DNA from: Blastococcus mobilis
GTDB taxonomy: Bacteria; Actinomycetota; Actinomycetes; Mycobacteriales; Geodermatophilaceae
Length of the DNA stretch: 64,000 nucleotides
Direction: 5' to 3'
Assembly (NCBI RefSeq): GCF_900188025.1
Contig: NZ_FZNO01000018.1
Span: 1-64,000 of the forward strand
Position numbers and translations under genes: made by a program. How positions within the stretch are numbered: the stretch's first letter is position 1; each line of letters begins with the position of its first letter. The notes under the pieces are model-generated. The model ran no database searches. It was not told the origin of the DNA and saw nothing but the letters and a program-made list of their open reading frames with translations. Shown piece after piece: positions 25,670-32,332 of this stretch.

Positions 25670-26137
25670 ATGAGCCTCTCCGTCGGCGATCGCGCCCCCG
25701 AGTTCAGCCTCCCCGACCAGGACAAGCAGGTCGTCTCCCTGGCCGACCTGCGGGGCACCCCCGTCCTCGTGGTCTTCTATCCGTTCGCGTTCTCCGGGAT
25801 CTGCACCGGTGAGCTGTGCCAGCTCCGCGACGAGCTGACCACCTACACCGACGCCGGGGTGAAGGTGCTCGCCATCAGCACCGACCCCGTCTTCAGCCTC
25901 AAGGCCTACAAGGAGAAGGAAGGGTTCGAGTTCCCGCTGCTCAGCGACTTCTGGCCACACGGCGCCACGGCCCAGGCCTACGGCGTCTTCAACGAGAAGG
26001 CCGGCATGGCGCTGCGCGGCACCTTCCTCGTCGACGCCGAGGGGACGATCGCCTTCGCCGAGGTCAACGCGCCCGGTGACGCCCGCGAGCAGTCGGGCTG
26101 GAAGGACGCCGTGGCGCAGCTGGGCGAAGCCGCCTGA
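25670..26137 (+). CDS. ahpE: AhpE-type peroxiredoxin
   Basis: A 155-residue 1-Cys-like peroxiredoxin. The active-site stretch is FYPFAFSGICTGELCQLRDE, with peroxidatic Cys in the SGICTGE position and a second Cys four residues on; Arg is conserved later in MALRGTFLVD. The length and the motif match AhpE of mycobacteria. It reduces hydrogen peroxide, organic peroxides or peroxynitrite, with mycothiol/mycoredoxin as likely reductant. ATG 25670 gives the family start (MSLSVGDRAPEF). Confidence 0.93.
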   Translation: MSLSVGDRAPEFSLPDQDKQVVSLADLRGTPVLVVFYPFAFSGICTGELCQLRDELTTYTDAGVKVLAISTDPVFSLKAYKEKEGFEFPLLSDFWPHGATAQAYGVFNEKAGMALRGTFLVDAEGTIAFAEVNAPGDAREQSGWKDAVAQLGEAA

Positions 26138-26190
26138 GGAAGGACCCCTCCTGGGTCCCTCGCACGCTCGGGGACGCCCTGGAGGGGGCC
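26138..26190 (+). repeat. Stem-loop repeat (family copy R6)
   Basis: Immediately after the ahpE stop. Arms GGACCCCTCC (26142-26151) and GGAGGGGGCC (26181-26190), apex CCTCGCACGCTCGGG. The arm pair CCCCTCC/GGAGGGG differs from the CCCCGTCC/GGACGGGG of other copies, with pairing kept. It separates ahpE from tRNA-Val. Confidence 0.7.
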
Positions 26191-26221
26191 GCCCGCCCGG
26201 GGCACCTACCCTGGGCGCGCG

Positions 26222-26293
26222 GGGCGCGTAGCTCAGCGGTAGAGCTCTCGCCTTACAAGCGAGCGGTCGCAGGTTCGAACCCTGTCGCGCCCA
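26222..26293 (+). tRNA. tRNA-Val (anticodon TAC)
   Basis: Complete cloverleaf. Acceptor GGGCGCG pairs with CGCGCCC, the T arm is GCAGG-TTCGAAC-CCTGT, and the anticodon arm TCGC-CTTACAA-GCGA carries TAC. CCA is not encoded (ACC follows). No integrase or att-like repeat is seen beside it. Confidence 0.95.
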
Positions 26294-26343
26294 CCCCGTT
26301 CCCTCGTCTGCAGTCGCACCGAGACCCGACCGGCAACGACTGC

Positions 26344-26532
26344 CTACTCGCGGACGACCCACACCTCGGCCGGCCCCAGAGGGGTGTCCTGCGTCTGCAC
26401 GGGCTCGAAGCGTTGGTAGACGCCGAACCATCGAGGACCGTCGTAGACGAGGACGGAGGACGCGAGCTGGTCGGCCGGCACCTCGTCGACGTCACCGTGC
26501 CGGGGCCCGCCCCAGTGCGAGATCAGCGGCAT
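26344..26532 (-). CDS. Small conserved-looking hypothetical protein
   Basis: A 62-residue protein: MPLISHWGG at the start, then VLVYDGPRWFGVYQRFEPV and AEVWVVRE at the end. The aromatic-rich beta-strand pattern and good start context (GGTGG five bases before ATG 26532) suggest a real gene. I recognise no family. It lies alone between tRNA-Val and repeat R7. Confidence 0.5.
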   Translation of the reverse strand: MPLISHWGGPRHGDVDEVPADQLASSVLVYDGPRWFGVYQRFEPVQTQDTPLGPAEVWVVRE

Positions 26533-26573
26533 GCGGACCACCGTAGCCGCGTTCTCTGACTCGAGATCATCGT

Positions 26574-26630
26574 GGCCCCCTCACGGCACCGCCCCGAGCG
26601 TGCGAGGGGAGGGGAGGAGGGGGTCCTCCG
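26574..26630 (-). repeat. Stem-loop repeat (family copy R7)
   Basis: Touches the stop codon of the minus-strand hydrolase gene. On that strand GGACCCCCTC pairs with GAGGGGGCC around apex CTCGCACGCTCGGGG. Again the arm sequence differs from other copies while pairing holds. Confidence 0.7.
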
Positions 26631-27443
26631 TCAGGCGGCGGTGCCGTGCGCGGCGGCCGGATCGCCGGCCTTCGGCCGGGCCGGCCTCGGGAACGCCGGG
26701 CGCAGGAACAGCGGCGCCTTGAACGGCGTCCAGGTGCCCTCGCGCTGGGCCAGCCGGTCGGCCACGGCCCAGATCGAGGCGGGGTGGTGACCCAGGCCCA
26801 GGTGGCTGGCCATGACCGCGATGTTCTCGCAGCGCTCGCCCGGTGTGTTCAGGCACGTCTGCCAGTGCACGATGCCGTCGTAGTGCGAGTAGATCGACGT
26901 CGTGGGCACGGCGAGCGGGGTGGTCTCCGACTCCAGGGGCAGCGTGCGGTGCTCCACGTGCAGGTGTGAGTAGCGGTCGAACACCTTCGCCGCCCGGCTC
27001 TGGCTGTGCCGCGTCAGACGGAACGGGCTGCCGAGGGTGACGACCTGGCGTACCGACTCCGGGTCCCGGCGGGCGAGGTCGCGGGCGAAGATGCCGCCGA
27101 GGCTCCAGCCGATCAGGGAGACGGGCCGCTGGTGCTTGTCCCTCAGGTGGTGCAGGAGGTCACGGGTGCCCTTCACGCAGCCTGCGGTGGGGCCGATGTT
27201 GCGGCCCAGGCCCCAGCCATGGGCGTCGTAGCCCAGCTTGCGCAGCACGGCGCGGAGCACCCGGGTGGAGATGTCGTCGGCCAGCAGACCCGGGAGCACC
27301 AGGACGGGGTGGCCGTCACCGCGGGGGAGGCGGGACATCAGGGGGCGCGCGGCGAGGTAGAGGCCGTAGTCGCCTACTGCCCGACCCGGTTCGGTCAGAT
27401 ACAGGGGGAGCGCGGGCCCGTCGTCCTGCTGCCGTGCTGCCAC
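26631..27443 (-). CDS. Alpha/beta-hydrolase (esterase/lipase-like)
   Basis: A 270-residue hydrolase without signal peptide. The nucleophile elbow is LIGWSLGGIFARDLA near residue 112; HPVLVLPGLLADD near residue 45 forms the oxyanion side, and His is likely supplied by MASHLGLGHHP near 212. An acidic residue lies in the YSHYDGIVHW strand. Such proteins act on esters of short to long acids; substrate unknown. It opens the neutral-lipid island and is divergent from a second hydrolase across a 175-base region rich in repeats. Confidence 0.8.
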   Translation of the reverse strand: MAARQQDDGPALPLYLTEPGRAVGDYGLYLAARPLMSRLPRGDGHPVLVLPGLLADDISTRVLRAVLRKLGYDAHGWGLGRNIGPTAGCVKGTRDLLHHLRDKHQRPVSLIGWSLGGIFARDLARRDPESVRQVVTLGSPFRLTRHSQSRAAKVFDRYSHLHVEHRTLPLESETTPLAVPTTSIYSHYDGIVHWQTCLNTPGERCENIAVMASHLGLGHHPASIWAVADRLAQREGTWTPFKAPLFLRPAFPRPARPKAGDPAAAHGTAA

Positions 27444-27467
27444 TTCGTCCTCCTGCGTCGACCGCCG

Positions 27468-27487
27468 TTGGTACCGACCTGTACCAA
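27468..27487. promoter_or_regulatory. Perfect palindromic operator candidate
   Basis: TTGGTAC-N6-GTACCAA, 25 bases before the minus-strand hydrolase start. A perfect 7+7 palindrome with a 6-base spacer is the form bound by TetR-type dimers. No regulator gene is adjacent, so a distant regulator is implied. Confidence 0.5.
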
Positions 27488-27494
27488 GATGAGG

Positions 27495-27559
27495 CCTGCG
27501 TCATACTCCGTCGACCCCACTCGCCCGGCACATGTTGCCGAAATGCGTCCTGCGTCATA
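27495..27559. repeat. Direct repeat pair in the divergent promoter region
   Basis: CCTGCGTCATA occurs at 27495-27505 and 27549-27559, exactly 54 bases apart, about five helical turns. The similarity extends outward (ATG.G. before, C.GTCG after). Both copies can be read as half-palindromes ATG...CAT. They lie in front of the plus-strand hydrolase and could be regulator sites on one DNA face. Confidence 0.45.
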
Positions 27560-27618
27560 TCAGTCGTTCACGTTCCGCCGATAAGGGCGTCGCCACGTGA
27601 CCCCCGCGAGGAGCAGGG

Positions 27619-28590
27619 ATGTCGCGCGTGTCACCGTACGAACGACTGGACCTGCGCAGGCGGAAGGACCGACGGGTGACCGAGCGGAGCGAGATGTACG
27701 GGGAGAGCTGCACTGTCGATCTCGGCGGTCCGGTCCACTACGTCGATTTCGGCGGCCCGACGGGCGCGCCGACGGTGGTCCTGGTGCACGGGCTGGGCGG
27801 CTCGCACCTGAACTGGGACCTGTTCGCGCCCCTGCTCCGCTCGCGCGCCCGCGTGCTGGCTCTCGACCTGCCCGGCTTCGGCCGGAGCGAGCCGGGCGAC
27901 CGCCGCACCACCGTGCAGGACAACGTCAAGGTTCTCGACCGGTTCCTCACCGAGGTCGCCGGCGCCCCCGCCGTGCTGGTGGGCAACTCCATGGGCGGGA
28001 TGATCTCGATCCTGCAGACCGCCGCTGCGCCGTGGACGGTCAACGGGCTGGTCCTCCTCGACGCAGCCGTCCCCGGGCCCCGCCGGGCGCTGGACCCGCT
28101 GGTCGCCGTGACCTTCGCCGTCTACGCGCTTCCCATGCTGGGGGAGCGGTTCCTGGCGCTGCGCCGCAAGCGGTCGACCCCGCTGCGTCAGGTCCGCGAC
28201 ATGCTCCGGCTCTGCGGCGTGGACCCCGACGCCCTGCCCGCGCACACGATCGACCGGTCGGTCGCGCTCATCGAGCAGCGCCAGGACGTCCCGGCGATGG
28301 ACAAGGCGTTCCTGTCCGCGGCTCGATCGCTGCTGCGCCTGCTGGTCGACCCGCGCGGCTACCGGACGGCGATGGCCTCGATCCGCGTGCCCGTGCTCAT
28401 GGTGCAGGGCGCCAAGGACCGCCTGGTCCCCGTGGCCGCTGCCCGGGACATCGCCCGCCGGCATCCGCACTGGCGCTACCTGGAGCTGCCCGGCGTCGGC
28501 CACGTGCCGCAGCTGCAGGTGCCCGAGAAGGTGGCGACAGAGGTCCTCGCCTGGCTCGACGCGACCGCGGCGGCCCGGACCGCCGGCTGA
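27619..28590 (+). CDS. Alpha/beta-hydrolase
   Basis: A 323-residue hydrolase. The oxyanion motif is LVHGLGGSHLNWD, the nucleophile elbow is LVGNSMGGMISI near residue 118, a KDRLVPV acid strand lies near 275 and GVGHVPQLQVPEK near 297 gives the catalytic His. The GNSMGG elbow is typical of epoxide-hydrolase/lipase-like enzymes. No signal peptide. It lies in a run of lipid-related genes, so a lipase or acylglycerol role is likely but unproven. The stop is 6 bases from the convergent epimerase gene. Confidence 0.85.
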   Translation: MSRVSPYERLDLRRRKDRRVTERSEMYGESCTVDLGGPVHYVDFGGPTGAPTVVLVHGLGGSHLNWDLFAPLLRSRARVLALDLPGFGRSEPGDRRTTVQDNVKVLDRFLTEVAGAPAVLVGNSMGGMISILQTAAAPWTVNGLVLLDAAVPGPRRALDPLVAVTFAVYALPMLGERFLALRRKRSTPLRQVRDMLRLCGVDPDALPAHTIDRSVALIEQRQDVPAMDKAFLSAARSLLRLLVDPRGYRTAMASIRVPVLMVQGAKDRLVPVAAARDIARRHPHWRYLELPGVGHVPQLQVPEKVATEVLAWLDATAAARTAG

Positions 28591-28596
28591 ACCGCG

Positions 28597-29670
28597 TCAG
28601 GGCCGGTCGCGCAAGGTGTCCCGCAGGGCTTCCAGGCCGCTGTAGCGAGGCCGCCAGCCGAGCTGCTCGCGGGCCTTGGTGGTGTCCATGATCACCGGTC
28701 GGCTGGCCGCCTCCACCCACTGCGCCACGGGCGGCAGGAACGGCAGCCGGGAGAACGCCCGTGCCGCGGCCTGGGCCGGTGCCGCGGGCAGCGGGATGGG
28801 CACGGCGCCGAACTCCCGCGCCACGTCGGGAGCGGTCAGGACGCCGTCGCCGGCGATGTTGTAGGCGCCCGGGGGCCCCGCCGCCACGATGCACTGCACG
28901 AGCGCGCGCCCGACGTCCTCCTCGTGGACGAACTGCATCGGGAGGGAGGGCACGAGCATCAGGAGCGGGACGGGAAGCCGGCGGGGCCGGCTGAACAGTG
29001 CCCGGCCCAGTGGCGCGAGCGGTCCGGGGAGGACGTCCTTCCCGCCGACGGCGTTGGGCCCCAGGACGACCGGCGGGCGGAGCAGGAACAGTGCCAGGTC
29101 CGGATGCTTCCGGGCCTCCTCGCCCAGCAGCTCCTCCAGTTCGGCCTTCTCCTGGGCGTAGAACAGCCGCGCGGCGGGCCGCGTCGGCCACTGCTCGTCG
29201 ATCGTCTCCGGGTTGTCGGGGTGGAAGCCGTAGGCCGCGACCGACGAGGCGTAGACGAAGCGGCGGGCACCTGCGTCAGCCGCCGCGCGGAAGACGTTGA
29301 GGGTGCCGTCGACGTTGATCGACCGGGTCGTCTCCCGGGAGGCGTTGCCGGTGATGAGGAACGCCAGGTGCACGACCACGTCGGCGCCGTCGAACGCTGC
29401 CCGCAGCGCGTCGGGGTCGCGGACGTCGCCCTGCCGGTACTCCATCTTCGTCCAACCCCGCTCGGCCGGATCGAAGGGGCGGCGGGCGATCCCGATGATC
29501 CGCCCGATGCGGTCGTCGTCCTGGAGGAGCGGGATCAGCCCGGACCCGAAGGTGCCCGTCGGCCCGGTGACCGCAACGGTGAGGTTCCGCTCGGCGGACC
29601 CGGACGGCTCGTCCAGGCCGCGTGGACCCTCGCCGAGCGCCCCTGCCCCGCGTCGTTGCCGCGGGCTCAC
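28597..29670 (-). CDS. NAD-dependent epimerase/dehydratase (extended SDR)
   Basis: A 357-residue extended short-chain dehydrogenase. The Rossmann motif VAVTGPTGTFGSGL lies near residue 32, with VVHLAFLITGN, FVYASSVAAYGF and the active-site YAQEKAE (YxxxK). Sugar epimerases and related NAD(P) enzymes share this plan; the substrate is not readable. GTG 29670 overlaps the stop of the acyltransferase gene (GTGA), so the two are coupled, hinting at a role on the same lipid. Confidence 0.85.
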   Translation of the reverse strand: MSPRQRRGAGALGEGPRGLDEPSGSAERNLTVAVTGPTGTFGSGLIPLLQDDDRIGRIIGIARRPFDPAERGWTKMEYRQGDVRDPDALRAAFDGADVVVHLAFLITGNASRETTRSINVDGTLNVFRAAADAGARRFVYASSVAAYGFHPDNPETIDEQWPTRPAARLFYAQEKAELEELLGEEARKHPDLALFLLRPPVVLGPNAVGGKDVLPGPLAPLGRALFSRPRRLPVPLLMLVPSLPMQFVHEEDVGRALVQCIVAAGPPGAYNIAGDGVLTAPDVAREFGAVPIPLPAAPAQAAARAFSRLPFLPPVAQWVEAASRPVIMDTTKAREQLGWRPRYSGLEALRDTLRDRP

Positions 29671-31148
29671 CGGGCGGCCGCCGTGGTCGTCTTCTTCGCC
29701 GTCCGGGATCCCGGCTCGCTCTCCGGCTCGGCCTTCCGCGCGGCCTCGGGCGCGGCATCCTTCGTGGCCACGGCCAGCAGCTCCTCGATGCCGCGCCGGA
29801 TGCCACCGGAGAGGACGTCGACGTCCGGGTAGCCGTCGAAGTCGGCGTTGATCCCGAACGTCATCGTGTTCAGGTAGGAGAAGATCCCGATCGAGCACCG
29901 CGTGCCGCCGGCGATGGGGACGTAGGCCGTCGCGCTGCACATGCGCTTCCCCAGCACGTAGAGCGGGACCCGCGGGCCCGGCACGTTGGTGGTCACCGCC
30001 TGGCACCACATCTGCCCGGCCTGGAGGGTGGCGCGGACGCCGAGGGACAGCAGCGTCGGAGCGACGAAATCGCCCATGGAGATGATCGACCGGGCGTCGA
30101 CCGCCTGCAGGGCCCGCTTGTGCTCGTCCATCTGCCCGCGGACGGCGGTCAGACGCGCGACCGGGTCCGCCTGCCCGACGGGCAGGTCGACGAAGACGGC
30201 AGAGATCTGGTTGTTCAACGAGCCGCGCTCGTCGGCCCGCCGGACCGAGACCGGCACCAACGTGCGCACGACCAGCCGGTCCGAGGACAGCTCGCCGCGG
30301 CGCTCGAGCAGGTCACGGAACCCCGTGCTGATCGCGGTGAGCACGACGTCGTTGACCGTGCCGCCGAGAGCTCTCCGGACCGCCTTGAACTCCTCGAACT
30401 TGCCCTCCGTCCACGCCCAGCGACGGTGCGGGCCGATCGGGCCGTTGAGTGATCGCGCGGTGGGGGTGACGGCCTGCCGGGCCAGCGACGGGACCGTCTG
30501 AGCGAGGGTCCTGCTGGACTGCGCCACGCCCTTGGCCGCCCGCACCGCACCGCCGACGTTGGGCATCGACATCAGTTGCTGGAGCGGGTGGGTCATGTTC
30601 TCGGTGAGGGCGCCGGCCACCAGCGACAGGTCGGAGGGATTGCGCCGCGGCGTCCAGTCCTGCGGTTCGTCGTGCGTGGCGTCGGGGGTGAGGTCGAACA
30701 TCAGCTGCATCAGGTCGGTCCCGGCGATGCCGTCGACCATGCAGTGGTGCACCTTCGAGATGATGGCCCAGCGGTTGTCGGCCAAGCCCTCGACCAGCCA
30801 CAGCTCCCACAGCGGCTTGGCCATGTCCAGACGCTGGCCGAGCACGCGGCCGGCCAGGTTGCGCAGCTGCTCGTCGCTGCCCGGGCTGGGGACGGCGGTG
30901 TGCCGCACGTGGTACAGGATCTGGAAGTGCGGGTCGTCCACCCACATGGGGCGGCCCAGCTGCATCGGCACGGGGCGGACCCGCTGCCGGTACCGCGGCA
31001 CGAGGGGCAGCTTGCTCAGCAGCAGTCGCACGAGGTCGCCGTAGGTGGGAGCGGGTCCCTCGAAGCCGGCGACCGACCCCACGTGCATGGGGGTGTTCTC
31101 GCTCTCCGCGTAGAAGAAGCCCGCATCAAGGGCGCTCATCCGGTCCAC
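29667..31148 (-). CDS. Wax ester synthase / diacylglycerol acyltransferase (WS/DGAT)
   Basis: A 493-residue acyltransferase. The catalytic motif HHCMVDG is at residues 134-140, preceded by PLWELWLVEGL; the C-terminal half has NDVVLTAIS near 255 and TTNVPGPRVPLY near 390, all typical of WS/DGAT enzymes. It joins fatty acyl-CoA to diacylglycerol or long-chain alcohol, making storage triacylglycerol or wax. The tail is Lys/Ala/Thr-rich (AKKTTTAAAR). Next to hydrolases and a coupled epimerase it defines the lipid island. Confidence 0.93.
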   Translation of the reverse strand: MDRMSALDAGFFYAESENTPMHVGSVAGFEGPAPTYGDLVRLLLSKLPLVPRYRQRVRPVPMQLGRPMWVDDPHFQILYHVRHTAVPSPGSDEQLRNLAGRVLGQRLDMAKPLWELWLVEGLADNRWAIISKVHHCMVDGIAGTDLMQLMFDLTPDATHDEPQDWTPRRNPSDLSLVAGALTENMTHPLQQLMSMPNVGGAVRAAKGVAQSSRTLAQTVPSLARQAVTPTARSLNGPIGPHRRWAWTEGKFEEFKAVRRALGGTVNDVVLTAISTGFRDLLERRGELSSDRLVVRTLVPVSVRRADERGSLNNQISAVFVDLPVGQADPVARLTAVRGQMDEHKRALQAVDARSIISMGDFVAPTLLSLGVRATLQAGQMWCQAVTTNVPGPRVPLYVLGKRMCSATAYVPIAGGTRCSIGIFSYLNTMTFGINADFDGYPDVDVLSGGIRRGIEELLAVATKDAAPEAARKAEPESEPGSRTAKKTTTAAAR

Positions 31149-31254
31149 GTTCTGCTCCTCGCTGCCCTGCTCGCGCTGCTCGGACCAGGGCCGTCACGCG
31201 GCGCGGGTGGCCGCTGAACTCGGGCGTGTCGTCGGGTAACCGCTACAAGACCTC

Positions 31255-31270
31255 TGTGGTGGTCGCCACA
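31255..31270. promoter_or_regulatory. Inverted repeat before the WS/DGAT gene
   Basis: TGTGG-N6-CCACA, about 107 bases before the acyltransferase start. The gap 31149-31295 has no gene. It could be an operator for the lipid genes; weak evidence. Confidence 0.25.
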
Positions 31271-31295
31271 CTCCGATGCCCCGCGGGAGGGCGGG

Positions 31296-32270
31296 TCAAC
31301 CGGCTTTCCGGAGTCCGGCCTCCACGCGGTCCATCAGGGCGTTCAACGCGTCGTCGACGATGTGGGTACGGGTCAGGTTCACGCTGTGCCCGGCACCCGG
31401 GACGACGACCAGCTCGGCGCCCTCGCCGATCGTCTCGGCGATCCGGCGCCCGTGCGCGGCAGGGGTGAGCCGATCGTGCGTGGCCGCGACGACGGTCACC
31501 GGCACGCGCCGCAGCACCTCGAGGGACGCGGTCTCGTCGTGGTCGAGGAAGGTCGCGTAGAAGGCCATGGTGACGGTGAGTGGTGTCTCCTCCAGCAGAT
31601 CCTGCACGAGCCGCACGTAGTGCGGATGGGCGTCGTCGCGACCGAACAGCAGGCGCCGGGTGACGTGGCGGCCGATCGCCGTCCCGCGCGGGCGGAAGCG
31701 TTCCAGGACCGGCGCGATCAGCTGCAGGAAGCGCAGGTAGAGCGGCAGCAGACCGAGCCGGCGCACCAGCTTGAGGGCGAACCCGAGGACGCCCGTCTCC
31801 ACCAGGCCGCCGGCGGAGGTCGCGAGCAGGAAGACCCCCACCACGCGGGTGCCGAAGAGGTCGGGGCGCTGGCGGGCGAGGGCCATGATGCTCATGCCGC
31901 CCATCGAGTGCCCGGCGAGCACCACCGGCCCGGCCGGGGCGGTGGCGTCGAGCACCTGCCCCAGGTCGCGACCGGTGCGGTCGATGGTCGCCCTGGTCAG
32001 CGGGGTCCAGCCCGACCGGCCGTGCCCCCGCTGATCCCAGAACACCAGCCGGGCGCGGTGCCGCAGGGCCCGGCGCTGCAGCTCCCACTCGGCCAGCCGT
32101 GCGGTGAAACCGTGGGAGAAGACGACGGTCACCGGGGCGTCCGGTCTGCCGTCCACCTCGACGTGCAGCGGGACGCCGTCGTCGGTGGTGACGGTCCGGG
32201 AGCCCGGCGGGGGAGGGTCGGACAGCGCGGGGAGGGACAGGGGCGGCGGATCGATCCACACCCCGCTCAT
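31296..32270 (-). CDS. Alpha/beta-hydrolase
   Basis: A 324-residue hydrolase. It has VVFSHGFTARLAEWELQRR, FWDQRGHGRSGW near residue 80, nucleophile elbow LAGHSMGGMSIMALA near 120, acid in AATHDRLTPAAHG near 275 and His in VVPGAGHSVNLTRTH near 300. The plan is that of monoacylglycerol lipases and peroxidase-like hydrolases. ATG 32270 is chosen; the open frame runs far upstream only because it is antisense-like GC-rich DNA over the next gene. It is the third hydrolase of the lipid island. Confidence 0.85.
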   Translation of the reverse strand: MSGVWIDPPPLSLPALSDPPPPGSRTVTTDDGVPLHVEVDGRPDAPVTVVFSHGFTARLAEWELQRRALRHRARLVFWDQRGHGRSGWTPLTRATIDRTGRDLGQVLDATAPAGPVVLAGHSMGGMSIMALARQRPDLFGTRVVGVFLLATSAGGLVETGVLGFALKLVRRLGLLPLYLRFLQLIAPVLERFRPRGTAIGRHVTRRLLFGRDDAHPHYVRLVQDLLEETPLTVTMAFYATFLDHDETASLEVLRRVPVTVVAATHDRLTPAAHGRRIAETIGEGAELVVVPGAGHSVNLTRTHIVDDALNALMDRVEAGLRKAG

Positions 32271-32332
32271 CCCAGGGCGGCGTCCACGCCGCCGCAACCT
32301 CGGGGACGCCGCAACCTCGGGACGCCGCACCG

